Shown: positions 47,978 through 55,838, counted from the stretch's first letter. The stretch: DNA of 64,000 nucleotides from Pseudomonas sp. P8_229 (GCF_034008635.1 NZ_CP125378.1:3159501-3223500), one strand, 5' to 3'. Numbers and translations are program-made. Notes: generated from the letters alone by a model not told the origin.

Positions 47978-49321
47978 ATGTTGCCAGGTAAAACCGCTTC
48001 AGCGCTGTTGTTGTCCGGCGCGGTGCTCAGTAGCGGGGCGTTCGCCGCGCCCAGCGTGTACCCGACCGGCGTTACCCGTTACGACCCGGACAAGGCGTTC
48101 AACCAGTACGTGATCTTCAGTGGCGCTGACAAGCAGACGCACCTGATCGACATGAATGGCAATGAGGTGAAGACCTGGCCACAAGCGGGTTTTCCGTCGG
48201 CGATCATCGACCCACAACTGGTCGGCGGTGAGCGCGGACACGTGCTGCTGCAACTGAGCGACAAGGATCCGGGCAAGCTCGGTTCGGCCGGCAACGGTCT
48301 GGGCAACCAGAGCGTCGGCGAACTGGACTGGAACGGCAAAGTACTCTGGCAGTGGGGTGACAAGGCGCCCGGCGGCGCGGCGCAACAGCATCATGATCAA
48401 CGCAGGTTAAGCAACGGCAACACCGTGGTGCTGGCGAACAAAGTGCACCAGGTCAAAGGTTTCAAAGTGCCCGAGGTGATCGACGATGCGATCTATGAAG
48501 TCAGTCCTGACGGCGCAGTGAAATGGCAGTGGCTGGCCTCGGAACACCTGAACGAATTCGGCTTCACCCCGGAGCAACTGAAACTGGTGCGCGCCAGCGA
48601 CAATCCGGATTACCTGCACATCAACAACCTCAGCGTGGTCGGGCCGAACAAGTGGTTCGATGCCGGTGACAAACGCTTCAATCCGGACAACCTGTTACTC
48701 GATTCGCGTAACGCCAACTTCATCGCGATCATCGACAAACGCAGCGGCAAAGTGGTCTGGCGCCTCGGCCCGAACTTGCCGCTGATCAACCCGAAAACCG
48801 CACAAAAGCTGCCGCGCCCGGTGGACCAGTTCGTCGGCCAGCATGACGCGCACATCATCCCGGCCGGACTGCCTGGCGCCGGTAACCTGTTGGTGTTCGA
48901 CAATCAGGGTTCGGCGGGTTATCCGAACGTCACCCTCGGGCTGATTTCCGGTTCGCGGGTGCTGGAAATCGATCCGCTGAAAAACCAGATCGTCTGGCAG
49001 TACAGCGCGGCCAATTCGAAGCAGCCGGGGTGGGCGTTCTACAGCTCGTTCATCAGCAGCGCGCGACGTTTGCCCAACGGCAATACGCTGATCGATGAAG
49101 GCATGAACGGGCGATTTTTCCAGGTGACGGCCAGCGGCGAAAACGTCTGGGAGTACGTCAGCCCGTATCTGGGCAAGGCGCCGGGCAGCGATGCGATCAG
49201 CAACTGGGTCTATCGGGCGTTGCCTGTGAGTTATGACTGGGTGCCGGCGGACACACCCCGCTCCGAGAGCGCCGTGATTGCTCCGACATCGGCCGTGCAA
49301 CAGACAAGCGCCAGTCGTTAG
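47978..49321 (+). CDS. Arylsulfotransferase (ASST)-like exported protein
   Basis: The 447-residue protein has a signal peptide (GAVLSSGAFAAPS) and repeated beta-propeller blades with the D-x-N-G-x-x-V-x-x-W pattern of aryl-sulfate sulfotransferases (LIDMNGNEVKTW, ELDWNGKVLWQWGD, EIDPLKNQIVWQY, RRLPNGNTLIDEG). HHDQRRLSNGNTVVLAN and VGQHDAHIIP contain His residues suited to catalysis. Such enzymes move sulfate between phenols in the periplasm; here it follows the TonB receptor by 24 bases and probably shares its transcript. It could transfer or remove sulfate from incoming esters. Enzyme activity is unproven. Confidence 0.82.
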   Translation: MLPGKTASALLLSGAVLSSGAFAAPSVYPTGVTRYDPDKAFNQYVIFSGADKQTHLIDMNGNEVKTWPQAGFPSAIIDPQLVGGERGHVLLQLSDKDPGKLGSAGNGLGNQSVGELDWNGKVLWQWGDKAPGGAAQQHHDQRRLSNGNTVVLANKVHQVKGFKVPEVIDDAIYEVSPDGAVKWQWLASEHLNEFGFTPEQLKLVRASDNPDYLHINNLSVVGPNKWFDAGDKRFNPDNLLLDSRNANFIAIIDKRSGKVVWRLGPNLPLINPKTAQKLPRPVDQFVGQHDAHIIPAGLPGAGNLLVFDNQGSAGYPNVTLGLISGSRVLEIDPLKNQIVWQYSAANSKQPGWAFYSSFISSARRLPNGNTLIDEGMNGRFFQVTASGENVWEYVSPYLGKAPGSDAISNWVYRALPVSYDWVPADTPRSESAVIAPTSAVQQTSASR

Positions 49322-49510
49322 TTGAAAAGGAATTAATGCTCGAATGAATGGCGATAAGTTATGTGCGATTTGAACAGCGCTTATTGCAATTTCGTTGAAA
49401 AGTCGCGTGGACAATAAGTGAATGCCGAACCATCCTGAGTGTCGTGAGTTTCCAGGAGGAAACTTGCTCTCATCGGAAGACACTTATCCAACGATAAAGG
49501 AAATCTCGTT

Positions 49511-49837
49511 ATGTCGAGCATTAATGGCAATTATGTAAACGCTAACGCTGGCGCCAAACTGACGATTACCGATGGCAACGACTCCAACGGCACCTTCAGC
49601 GGCAAGTTCAGCCAGAACGGCGTGAACTACGACATCGCTTACGGGCATTACCATTTCCAGAACAGCACCGGGCAGCCTACGATCATTACGTTTACGGCGC
49701 TGAATGATGGTACTGGCTATCAGTCATGGACATTGTTCTCACCCGATCACAATTACTCGAAAGTTCGCGCGGTGGGTTCGCGCAACAACTTTGACGGTGA
49801 TGTTGTTGGTTTGGCGGGAGAATTTATTAAACAGTAA
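49511..49837 (+). CDS. Small beta-rich protein, paralog 1 of 3 (avidin-like pattern)
   Basis: The 108-residue protein has no signal peptide. Short amphipathic strands with turns dominate: INGNY, AKLTITDG, GTFSGKF, YDIAYGHYH, TIITFTA, YQSWTLFSP and a last strand ending GEFIKQ. Strand order and spacing (G-x-Y/W-x-N, G-x-x-x-G-x-F/Y, Y-x-x-x-G-x-Y) resemble streptavidin, but the biotin-stacking Trp residues are mostly absent (one Trp). It contains no Cys and only the start Met. A typical AAAGGA site precedes the ATG, and a terminator follows. The function is unknown. Two diverged copies follow. Confidence 0.8.
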   Translation: MSSINGNYVNANAGAKLTITDGNDSNGTFSGKFSQNGVNYDIAYGHYHFQNSTGQPTIITFTALNDGTGYQSWTLFSPDHNYSKVRAVGSRNNFDGDVVGLAGEFIKQ

Positions 49838-49848
49838 TTAAGTTTCAC

Positions 49849-49886
49849 AAAAAAGCCGCCATGCTGTTTAAGTCTGGCGGCTTTTT
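49849..49886 (+). terminator. Terminator after small paralog 1
   Basis: AAAAAGCCGCCA pairs with TGGCGGCTTTTT around a 13-base loop and ends in a T-run, 12 bases after the stop codon. Confidence 0.9.
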
Positions 49887-49998
49887 CTTACATGAAATAA
49901 GTCATTTTCATGCCGGTCGTGCTTCCTGTGGATGACAGAGTTTGCTTGCGCCTGATTCTAAGCTCGCTGTGAACTTAATCATTGATCAGGACGCTTAC

Positions 49999-50322
49999 AT
50001 GCAAAACGCGCTTTATTCCAACACCCTCGATGGACCCTCACTGACTATTGTCGATTCCGATGATCGCACCGGTGTCTTCGCTGGCACATTGCATCACCAA
50101 GGCATCGACTACGACATCGTCAATGGACGTTATGCCAGCCTCAACGGCTATCAGCCACCGACGGTGGTCACGCTCATTGCCAATCACCAGGATCACGGTT
50201 ACTTCGCCCTGACCCTGTTCTCGCCAAGTCGCGGCACGCACGAATTGCGCGGGCACTGCGTGCGTGTCACCTATGACGGCGCGGTCAGCAGTCTGCCGGG
50301 CGATTTCGTTCGCCATGCATGA
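49999..50322 (+). CDS. Small beta-rich protein, paralog 2 of 3
   Basis: The start at MQNALYSNTL is chosen because CAGGA lies 7 bases upstream; the longer open frame lacks one. The 107-residue protein keeps the pattern of its neighbours: SLTIVDSDDRTGVFAGTL, YDIVNGRY, a hydrophobic strand, LTLFSP and an end GDFVRHA. It is the most diverged copy, with one Cys and no Trp. It is separated from paralog 1 by a terminator, so it has its own promoter or relies on read-through. No known function. Confidence 0.75.
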   Translation: MQNALYSNTLDGPSLTIVDSDDRTGVFAGTLHHQGIDYDIVNGRYASLNGYQPPTVVTLIANHQDHGYFALTLFSPSRGTHELRGHCVRVTYDGAVSSLPGDFVRHA

Positions 50323-50375
50323 GGCGCAGCCAGCGCCAGGTTTCTCCTTCAAAACATCAAGCAAGGATGCTGCAC

Positions 50376-50711
50376 ATGTCCACGATCAACGGCGTTTATC
50401 GTCATGAACCTTCAGATACAACCTTGACCCTGGCCGATGGCGATGACCGCACCGGCAGTTTCACGGGCACTCTGTCTGTGTCCGGGACCGATTACCCACT
50501 CGCATTCGGCAATTTTCATTTCAGGCATGGTTTTTCAACGGGCACAGTTGCCATCACGTTCAGCATGTTGATGGCCGATGGTACGGGGCAAGCATGGGTG
50601 ATGTTTTCGCCTGATCAGTCCTATGCACGCCTGCGGGCAATGGGCAGCGCTGCCGACCTGGCCGGAGAGATCGCGTTGACCGGCCTTGAGTTTGTCCGAC
50701 AAGCACCCTGA
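50376..50711 (+). CDS. Small beta-rich protein, paralog 3 of 3
   Basis: The 111-residue protein starts at MSTINGVYRH, with AAGGA 8 bases before; upstream in-frame Met codons are less well placed. It shares TINGVY with paralog 1 (SINGNY), DGDDRTGSFTGTL with paralog 2 and VMFSPDQSYARLRAMGS with paralog 1 (LFSPDHNYSKVRAVGS). No signal peptide or membrane helix is present. Five Met residues are found, so it is not sulfur-depleted. It ends 276 bases before tonB. Confidence 0.78.
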   Translation: MSTINGVYRHEPSDTTLTLADGDDRTGSFTGTLSVSGTDYPLAFGNFHFRHGFSTGTVAITFSMLMADGTGQAWVMFSPDQSYARLRAMGSAADLAGEIALTGLEFVRQAP

Positions 50712-50986
50712 AAAAGCGCGGATTAAACGGTTTTCGCATGCTTTGGCCGAATATTTTTCATGCTTGAAAAGCATTGTAAATTTGCGCTGCGGCGCAAGCC
50801 CTTGCAGGCCGTGGCCTCGCGGGGATCGCTGAGAATTTATATACAAAAAACATCTAAACACATCAATAAAAGTTACTTTCGGAGATAAGTGATTGCTCCA
50901 ATGATTCACCCAACGACCGGTCGCACGGGGGATACAGGTGGCGGCCGGTCGGGTACTTCGCAAAAGAGACCGCAGGGAGTGAATCA
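50712..50986 (+). promoter_or_regulatory. Gap upstream of tonB
   Basis: The gap is 275 bases with an AT-rich core at about 50825-50885 (runs of TATATA, AAAAAA and AATAAAAG). It probably holds the tonB-exbB-exbD promoter. No Fur-box-like 19-mer was seen, which agrees with sulfur rather than iron control. No small gene is evident. Confidence 0.4.
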
Positions 50987-51802
50987 ATGGGCAATGTCCA
51001 GACCGCCGCCAGCGCACAGGAATTGCTGTGGCGCCAGGCACCGAGTGGCGAATTGGTCGATCTTGGCCGGCCTCATCGTGTGCCGTTGGGGCAGTTGCGT
51101 TTGCAGCGTGCGCCCAAGGGCATTCTGAGCCGACGCGAAGCGATCCTGCTCGGTGTGCTGGCGCTGGTGGTGCACGCTGCGGTGATCTACTGGCTCAACC
51201 AGCAGCCAACGCCGGTGCTGCCGATCGTGCCGCCGGAAATTCCGCCGATGACCATCGAGTTTTCGCGTCCGGCGCCACCCGCGCCGCCAGTGGTCGAACC
51301 GCCGCCACCGGCGCCGGTCGTTGAGCCACCGCCGCCGGTTGAAGACGAGTTGGCCGTGAAGCCGCCGCCACCCAAACCGATTCCAAAACCCAAGCTGAAA
51401 CCGGTGGCCAAACCGGTTCCGAAGCCAGTACCGAAAACCGTTGAGCAGCCACCCGCGCCGCCGCAACCGGCAGCCCCGGTCGCTGCGCCAGCGCCACCTG
51501 CACCACCGGCCCCAGCGCCCGTGACACCGGCCTCGGCCAACGCCGCATATTTGAAGAACCCGGCCCCGGAATACCCGTCGCTGGCCCAGCGTCGCGGTTG
51601 GGAAGGCACGGTGATGTTAAGGGTCCACGTGTTGGCCAACGGCAAACCGGGCGAGATCCAGATCCAGAAAAGCAGTGGCCGGCAACAGCTCGATGACGCA
51701 GCGCTGAGCGCGGTCAAGCAGTGGAGCTTCGTCCCGGCCAAGCAGGGTGATGTCGCCCAGGACGGCTGGGTCAGCGTGCCCATCGACTTCAAGATTCATT
51801 AA
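50987..51802 (+). CDS. tonB: TonB energy-transducing protein
   Basis: The 271-residue protein has a cytoplasmic N-terminus of about 50 residues and one membrane helix (ILLGVLALVVHAAVIYWL). A long Pro-rich spacer with PPPP, KPKP and PAPP runs follows (about residues 75-190). The C-terminal TonB domain has the classic start YLKNPAPEYPSLAQRRGWEGTVMLRVHVLANG and the end VKQWSFVPAKQ. TonB passes proton-motive energy to outer-membrane receptors. exbB and exbD follow directly, so this is a complete local energy module placed among sulfate-ester genes and probably serves the receptor at 45593. Confidence 0.95.
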   Translation: MGNVQTAASAQELLWRQAPSGELVDLGRPHRVPLGQLRLQRAPKGILSRREAILLGVLALVVHAAVIYWLNQQPTPVLPIVPPEIPPMTIEFSRPAPPAPPVVEPPPPAPVVEPPPPVEDELAVKPPPPKPIPKPKLKPVAKPVPKPVPKTVEQPPAPPQPAAPVAAPAPPAPPAPAPVTPASANAAYLKNPAPEYPSLAQRRGWEGTVMLRVHVLANGKPGEIQIQKSSGRQQLDDAALSAVKQWSFVPAKQGDVAQDGWVSVPIDFKIH

Positions 51803-51847
51803 ACCGAAACCTATTTCGCGCTAAACGTTTACACGAGGGAACACATC

Positions 51848-52573
51848 ATGACGTTACTGGCATCTCCACTGGAATCCATCGAAAGCGCGGTGATCTGGCT
51901 GCTGGTGGTTTTTTCCGTCGCCACCTGGGGGCTGGCCCTGCTCAAGGCTGTGCAGTTCGGTCGTCTGAAGGCGCAGGATCGCAGGTTTCATAAACGCTTC
52001 TGGGCGGCGTCGAGTCTGGATTCCGCCGCCGAGTTGAGCGAAACCCAGCCCGGCGCTGCCGCCCGGGTGGCGCAGGCCGGTTACGCGGCGATTCAGGTGG
52101 GCGAGGCGCCGCAGGCCAATGACCTGAGCCAGGCGATCAACCATCAGGATCGACTGGAGCGTGCCTTGCGTCAGCAGATCGTGCGCGAACGTCGTTCGCT
52201 GGAAACCGGTCTGGCGGTGGTCGCGAGTATTGGCAGTACCTCGCCGTTCATTGGCCTGTTCGGCACGGTGTGGGGAATCATGGAAGCGTTGAAAGGCATC
52301 AGCGCAGCCGGTTCGGCGAGTCTGGAAACCGTGGCCGGCCCGATCGGCGCGGCACTGGTCGCCACTGGTGTGGGGATCGCGGTCGCGGTGCCGGCGGTGC
52401 TGGTTTACAACTACTTTTTGCGGCGCCTGAAACTGACCGCCGCGGACCTGGATGACTTCGCCCACGACTTCTACAGCCTGGCGCAGAAGAGTTCGTTCCG
52501 CGTGCTGATCCACCCGACCGCGAACAAGGTGGTGGCGCCGGGCAACGCAGCAAAAGTGAAGGAGGCGTCCTGA
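51848..52573 (+). CDS. exbB: ExbB proton-channel subunit
   Basis: The 241-residue protein has three membrane helices (about residues 12-32, 125-150 and 165-190). The conserved GLAVVASIGSTSPFIGLFGTVWGIM precedes the second hydrophobic core, and SLETVAGPIGAALVATGVGIAVAVPAVLVYNYF forms the third. This is the MotA/TolQ/ExbB signature. With ExbD it forms the proton channel powering TonB. exbD begins one base after the stop codon. Only two Met and no Cys are present, fewer than expected for a membrane protein of this size. Confidence 0.95.
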   Translation: MTLLASPLESIESAVIWLLVVFSVATWGLALLKAVQFGRLKAQDRRFHKRFWAASSLDSAAELSETQPGAAARVAQAGYAAIQVGEAPQANDLSQAINHQDRLERALRQQIVRERRSLETGLAVVASIGSTSPFIGLFGTVWGIMEALKGISAAGSASLETVAGPIGAALVATGVGIAVAVPAVLVYNYFLRRLKLTAADLDDFAHDFYSLAQKSSFRVLIHPTANKVVAPGNAAKVKEAS

Positions 52574-52574
52574 G

Positions 52575-52976
52575 ATGGCCTTTTCCACGCAAGACAGCGA
52601 CGAGGTACTGAGCGAGATCAACGTGACGCCGCTGGTAGACGTGATGCTGGTGCTGCTGGTGGTGTTCATCGTCACCGCGCCGCTGCTGACCAACGCGATT
52701 CCGATCAACCTGCCAAAGACCGAGGCGGTGGCGCCGGTCGAGCAGAAAGACCCGCTGGTGGTGAGCATCGACGGTGCCGGCAAACTGTTTATCAACAAGG
52801 ATGAAATTCAGCCGGACCTGCTGGAGTTCAACCTCAAGGCGGCCAAGGCGAAAGACCCAGAAGTGCGCGTGCAATTGCAGGCCGACGACGGGGTGAACTA
52901 CGGCGAAGTGGCGCGGGCCATGGCTTCGATCGAGCGGGCAGGGATTACCAAGTTGTCGGTGATCACTGCGCGGTGA
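52575..52976 (+). CDS. exbD: ExbD proton-channel subunit
   Basis: The 133-residue protein has a short cytoplasmic N-terminus and one membrane helix carrying the essential Asp of the ExbD/TolR family (NVTPLVDVMLVLLVVFIVTAP, Asp near residue 21). A periplasmic domain follows, including PLVVSIDGAGKLFINKD and VRVQLQADDGVNYGEVARAM. It completes the tonB-exbB-exbD operon and is followed by a terminator. Confidence 0.95.
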   Translation: MAFSTQDSDEVLSEINVTPLVDVMLVLLVVFIVTAPLLTNAIPINLPKTEAVAPVEQKDPLVVSIDGAGKLFINKDEIQPDLLEFNLKAAKAKDPEVRVQLQADDGVNYGEVARAMASIERAGITKLSVITAR

Positions 52977-52995
52977 CAAGGATTTACGTTTTTCC

Positions 52996-53031
52996 GGGGC
53001 CGTCTCCTTGGCAGGGTGCGGCCCTTTTTTT
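52996..53031 (+). terminator. Terminator after exbD
   Basis: GGGGCCG and CGGCCCT flank a 16-base loop and a T-run of seven follows, 20 bases after the exbD stop. Confidence 0.7.
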
Positions 53032-53062
53032 ATCCCGCGATTCTCGCTACACCAACGACCTC

Positions 53063-53153
53063 CTGTAGGAGTGAGCCTGCTCGCGAAGGCGTTCTGTCAG
53101 TCGAAGATGAATAGACTGATCCAGTGCATTCGCGAGCAAGCCGCTCCCGCAGG
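53063..53153. repeat. REP inverted pair
   Basis: CTGTAGGAGTGAGCCTGCTC faces a degenerate unit (ATTCGCGAGCAAGCCGCTCC), downstream of exbD. Confidence 0.85.
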
Positions 53154-53186
53154 TGCTGTATCTAATATTCTTTTCAGGTCTTAATA

Positions 53187-53204
53187 AATAGCTTCTTATT
53201 CCTT
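53187..53204 (+). promoter_or_regulatory. Shared element AATAGCTTCTTATTCCTT
   Basis: This 18-mer, 64 bases before the hydrolase start, recurs with one inserted C at 56313-56331 upstream of the polar amino-acid ABC operon. The TTATTCC core resembles half-sites reported for CysB-regulated promoters; binding is inferred. Confidence 0.5.
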
Positions 53205-53267
53205 AACGAATATAAATCCCGTCCCTATACTCGATCAGGAACAGACACGACGCAGGAGAGCTCCCCC

Positions 53268-53849
53268 ATGCGCAACGAATCAATCCGCTATCTGATTGTG
53301 CCGGGCTGGCAAGGATCGCCAGAAGATCATTGGCAAACCCACTGGCAAAACAGCCTGCCCAACAGCGCCCGGGTGGAGCAGGCCGACTGGCTGACGCCGC
53401 GCCGTGAAGACTGGGTCGCCGCGCTGGCCGAAGCGATTGCCGCCGACAGCACGCCCGTGATCCTGATCGCCCACAGCCTCGGCTGTGTCACCGTTACGCA
53501 TTGGGCCGCTACCGCGCCGCTGCAATATCTGCGGCAGGTGCGGGGGGCGCTGCTGGTCGCGCCCGCGGATGTCGAGCGCCCGACCTGCGCGCCGGCGCTG
53601 CGCAATTTCGCGCCGATTCCGAGTGATCTGCTGCCGTTCCCCTGCCAGGTCGTCGCCTCCGACAACGACGCCGCCGTCAGCGCCCCGCGTGCTCTTGAGT
53701 TGGCGCGTCACTGGGGCGCCGAGGCGGGGATTCTCGCCGGGGCCGGGCACATCAACGTCAAGTCCGGGCATCAGCGCTGGGAGCAAGGGTTCGCCTACCT
53801 CTATCGCCTGCAAAACCGCCTGGAACACCACGCCCGGCGCCGCGCTTGA
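53268..53849 (+). CDS. RBBP9/YdeN-family serine hydrolase
   Basis: The 193-residue alpha/beta hydrolase opens with the family start IRYLIVPGWQGSPEDHWQTHW and has the nucleophile elbow A-H-S-L-G. The acid lies in the SDNDAAV segment, and the catalytic His is in GAGHINVKSGH near the end. Members of this family are small cytoplasmic serine hydrolases whose substrates are mostly unknown. A sulfur-starvation-like element lies upstream and an SfnR-like gene follows by 59 bases in the same direction, so a role in using organosulfur compounds is plausible. This is inference from context. Confidence 0.88.
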   Translation: MRNESIRYLIVPGWQGSPEDHWQTHWQNSLPNSARVEQADWLTPRREDWVAALAEAIAADSTPVILIAHSLGCVTVTHWAATAPLQYLRQVRGALLVAPADVERPTCAPALRNFAPIPSDLLPFPCQVVASDNDAAVSAPRALELARHWGAEAGILAGAGHINVKSGHQRWEQGFAYLYRLQNRLEHHARRRA

Positions 53850-53908
53850 GTTGTATTTTTTCTTTTTGATCGCCCCCGTCTCCCGGCGGTTGTGGGCGGG
53901 AGTCTGCC

Positions 53909-54841
53909 ATGAGTTTTGAAACGTTCGGTCAGCCGTTGCTGACCTTTCCCGATGCGGAAAAAAGCCCCCTGAGCATCCGCGCCAAGGCGCTGGTCTTCGT
54001 CGATCCACGTTCGCGCCAATTGCGCGAAGAGCTGGAGCACCTGGCACCACGGGCAATCTCGGTATTGATCCGTGGCGAGACCGGCACCGGTAAAGAGTTG
54101 CTCGCCCGCCACATCCACCGTGCCAGTGATCGCAGCGGCCTGTTCGTCTCGGTCAATTGCGGCGCGATCAGCCCGACCTACGCTGATGCCGAACTGTTCG
54201 GCTATGCCGCCGGCAGTTACACCGGTTCGGCCAGCAGCCGCGCCGGCTGGTTCGGTTCGGCCAACGGCGGCACCCTGTATCTGGACGAGATTGGCGACCT
54301 GCCGCTGCCGATCCAGATCAAATTGCTCGCTGCCCTGGAAAACCACGAAGTGACCCGCGTCGGCGCTCATCAGCCGAGCCCGGTGGACGTGCGCCTGGTC
54401 GCAGCGACCAGCATCGATCTGGCACAAGCGGTAGACGCGGGGAAATTTCACGAACGGCTCTATCACTACCTCAGCGAAGGGCAACTGGAGCTGCCGGCGC
54501 TGCGCGAACGGATCGGCGACATCCTGTCGCTGGCCGAGTATTTTCTCGGCATCTACAGCCAGCGCCTCGACCTGCCGGTGCCGTTGATCAGCGAAGCGGC
54601 GCAACACCTGCTGGAGCGCCACAGTTGGCCAGGCAACACCCGTGAGCTGGAAAACGTCATTCACTTTGCGTTGTTGGTCAGCACTGGTGATGAAATTTTG
54701 CCGGAACACCTTAACCTGCCCGAAGCGTCTGGGCCGCACCTGCAGATCGAACGACTGGTGGCGCAGATCAACATCGGCGGCAGCGTTGATGAGCGTAAGG
54801 CCTTGAAAGATTTGCTGATTGGTTTGAGTCAACGCTTGTGA
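53909..54841 (+). CDS. Degenerate SfnR-like sigma-54 AAA+ protein lacking DNA-binding domain
   Basis: The 310-residue protein has no receiver or PAS domain, like SfnR of P. putida, and shares its opening style (LLTFPDAEKSPLSIRAKALVF). Walker A (GETGTGKE, 56-63), Walker B (LDE, 125-127) and sensor II (PGNTRELEN) are intact. The sigma-54 contact loop GAFTGA reads GSYTGS (102-107), and both arginine-finger positions of the FRxDLxxRL segment are replaced (His181 and Tyr187). The C-terminal Fis-type HTH is missing; only about 40 residues follow the AAA+ core. It contains one Cys and no internal Met. It may act as a modulator rather than an activator. Confidence 0.82.
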   Translation: MSFETFGQPLLTFPDAEKSPLSIRAKALVFVDPRSRQLREELEHLAPRAISVLIRGETGTGKELLARHIHRASDRSGLFVSVNCGAISPTYADAELFGYAAGSYTGSASSRAGWFGSANGGTLYLDEIGDLPLPIQIKLLAALENHEVTRVGAHQPSPVDVRLVAATSIDLAQAVDAGKFHERLYHYLSEGQLELPALRERIGDILSLAEYFLGIYSQRLDLPVPLISEAAQHLLERHSWPGNTRELENVIHFALLVSTGDEILPEHLNLPEASGPHLQIERLVAQINIGGSVDERKALKDLLIGLSQRL

Positions 54842-55008
54842 CCGTTTTGTTCTGTATGAGCAAAATGGAATAACAAAGTGAATAAACGTTATTGTCCGGG
54901 AATAAAAAATCCCGGTATTGTCCGCTTCACGCCAGAGATAGCACTTCACTGGCACTCGTATTAATAGCCGTCGCCATCCGCGATCGTGATTCTCGATAAG
55001 GACACTGC
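54842..55008. promoter_or_regulatory. Control region upstream of the MetQ-like gene
   Basis: AT-rich gap with GGAATAA at 54867-54873 and 54899-54905 (reverse orientation of TTATTCC), plus the hairpin CCGGGA/TCCCGG (54897-54915). TGGCAC at 54950-54955 is a weak -24-like match without a good -12 partner. Confidence 0.45.
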
Positions 55009-55806
55009 ATGAAAAAGGTTCTGTTGTTTACCGCATTGGCGGCTGCTCTGACTGCTTCGCTGGCTCAGGCCGGCGAGAAACTGGTGGTCGCGGCGACTCC
55101 GGTGCCACACGCTGAAATTCTTGAACTGATCAAACCGACCCTCGCCAAAGAAGGCGTGGATCTGGAAATCAAAGTCTTCACCGACTACGTACAGCCAAAC
55201 GTACAAGTGGGCGAGAAGCGTCTGGATGCCAACTACTTCCAGACCCTGCCGTACCTGAACAGCTTCAACCAGGGCAAATACAAGGATGACAAATCCAAGT
55301 ACCTGGTGACCGTGCAAGGCGTGCACGTTGAACCGTTTGGTGGCTACTCGAAAAAGTACAAAACCCTGGCTGAACTGCCGGACGGCGCCACCATCGCCAT
55401 CCCGAACGAAGGCAGCAACAGCGGCCGAGCCCTGATCCTGCTGCAGAAGGCTGGTCTGATCGAGCTGAAAGACCCGAAAAACGCGCTGGCCACCCCGAAA
55501 GACATCGCCAAGAACCCGCACAACTTCAAGTTCAAGGAACTGGAATCGGCGCTGCTGCCACGCGTGCTGAACGAAGTTGACCTGGACATGATCAACACCA
55601 ACTACGCGCTGGAAGCCAAGCTGAACCCGACCAAGGATGCGCTGGTGATCGAAGGCGCTGATTCGCCTTACGTGAACTTCCTGGTGGCCCGTGAGGACAA
55701 CAAGAACAGCGACGCGATCCAGAAACTGGCCAAAGCCCTGACCAGCCCGGAAGTCAAAGCGTTCATCGAGAAGAAGTACAACGGCGCGGTACTGCCAGCG
55801 TTCTGA
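55009..55806 (+). CDS. MetQ/NlpA-family methionine-type binding protein (non-lipoprotein)
   Basis: The 265-residue precursor matches MetQ: KLVVAATPVPHAEILELIKPTLAKEGVDLEIKVFTDYVQPN, the DANYFQTLPYL segment and NEGSNSGRALILLQKAGLIELKD. Such proteins bind methionine or related sulfur compounds for MetNI. The signal peptide (LTASLAQAGEK) lacks the lipobox Cys that most family members have, so the mature protein should be soluble in the periplasm. It contains no Cys and one internal Met. No metN/metI genes are adjacent, so it must use a transporter encoded elsewhere. A strong terminator follows. Confidence 0.88.
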   Translation: MKKVLLFTALAAALTASLAQAGEKLVVAATPVPHAEILELIKPTLAKEGVDLEIKVFTDYVQPNVQVGEKRLDANYFQTLPYLNSFNQGKYKDDKSKYLVTVQGVHVEPFGGYSKKYKTLAELPDGATIAIPNEGSNSGRALILLQKAGLIELKDPKNALATPKDIAKNPHNFKFKELESALLPRVLNEVDLDMINTNYALEAKLNPTKDALVIEGADSPYVNFLVAREDNKNSDAIQKLAKALTSPEVKAFIEKKYNGAVLPAF

Positions 55807-55838
55807 TCCGACGCTTGAGTGAACCCTCTTCAAGGTGC

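Noticed and set aside
49942..49998. N-terminal extension of small paralog 2
   Set aside because: The extra 19 codons lack a ribosome site, while CAGGA fits the internal ATG at 49999 and paralog alignment starts there.
54950..54966. Possible sigma-54 promoter (TGGCAC) before the MetQ-like gene
   Set aside because: The expected TTGCA at -12 is missing (TTAAT is found), so it does not meet the consensus.
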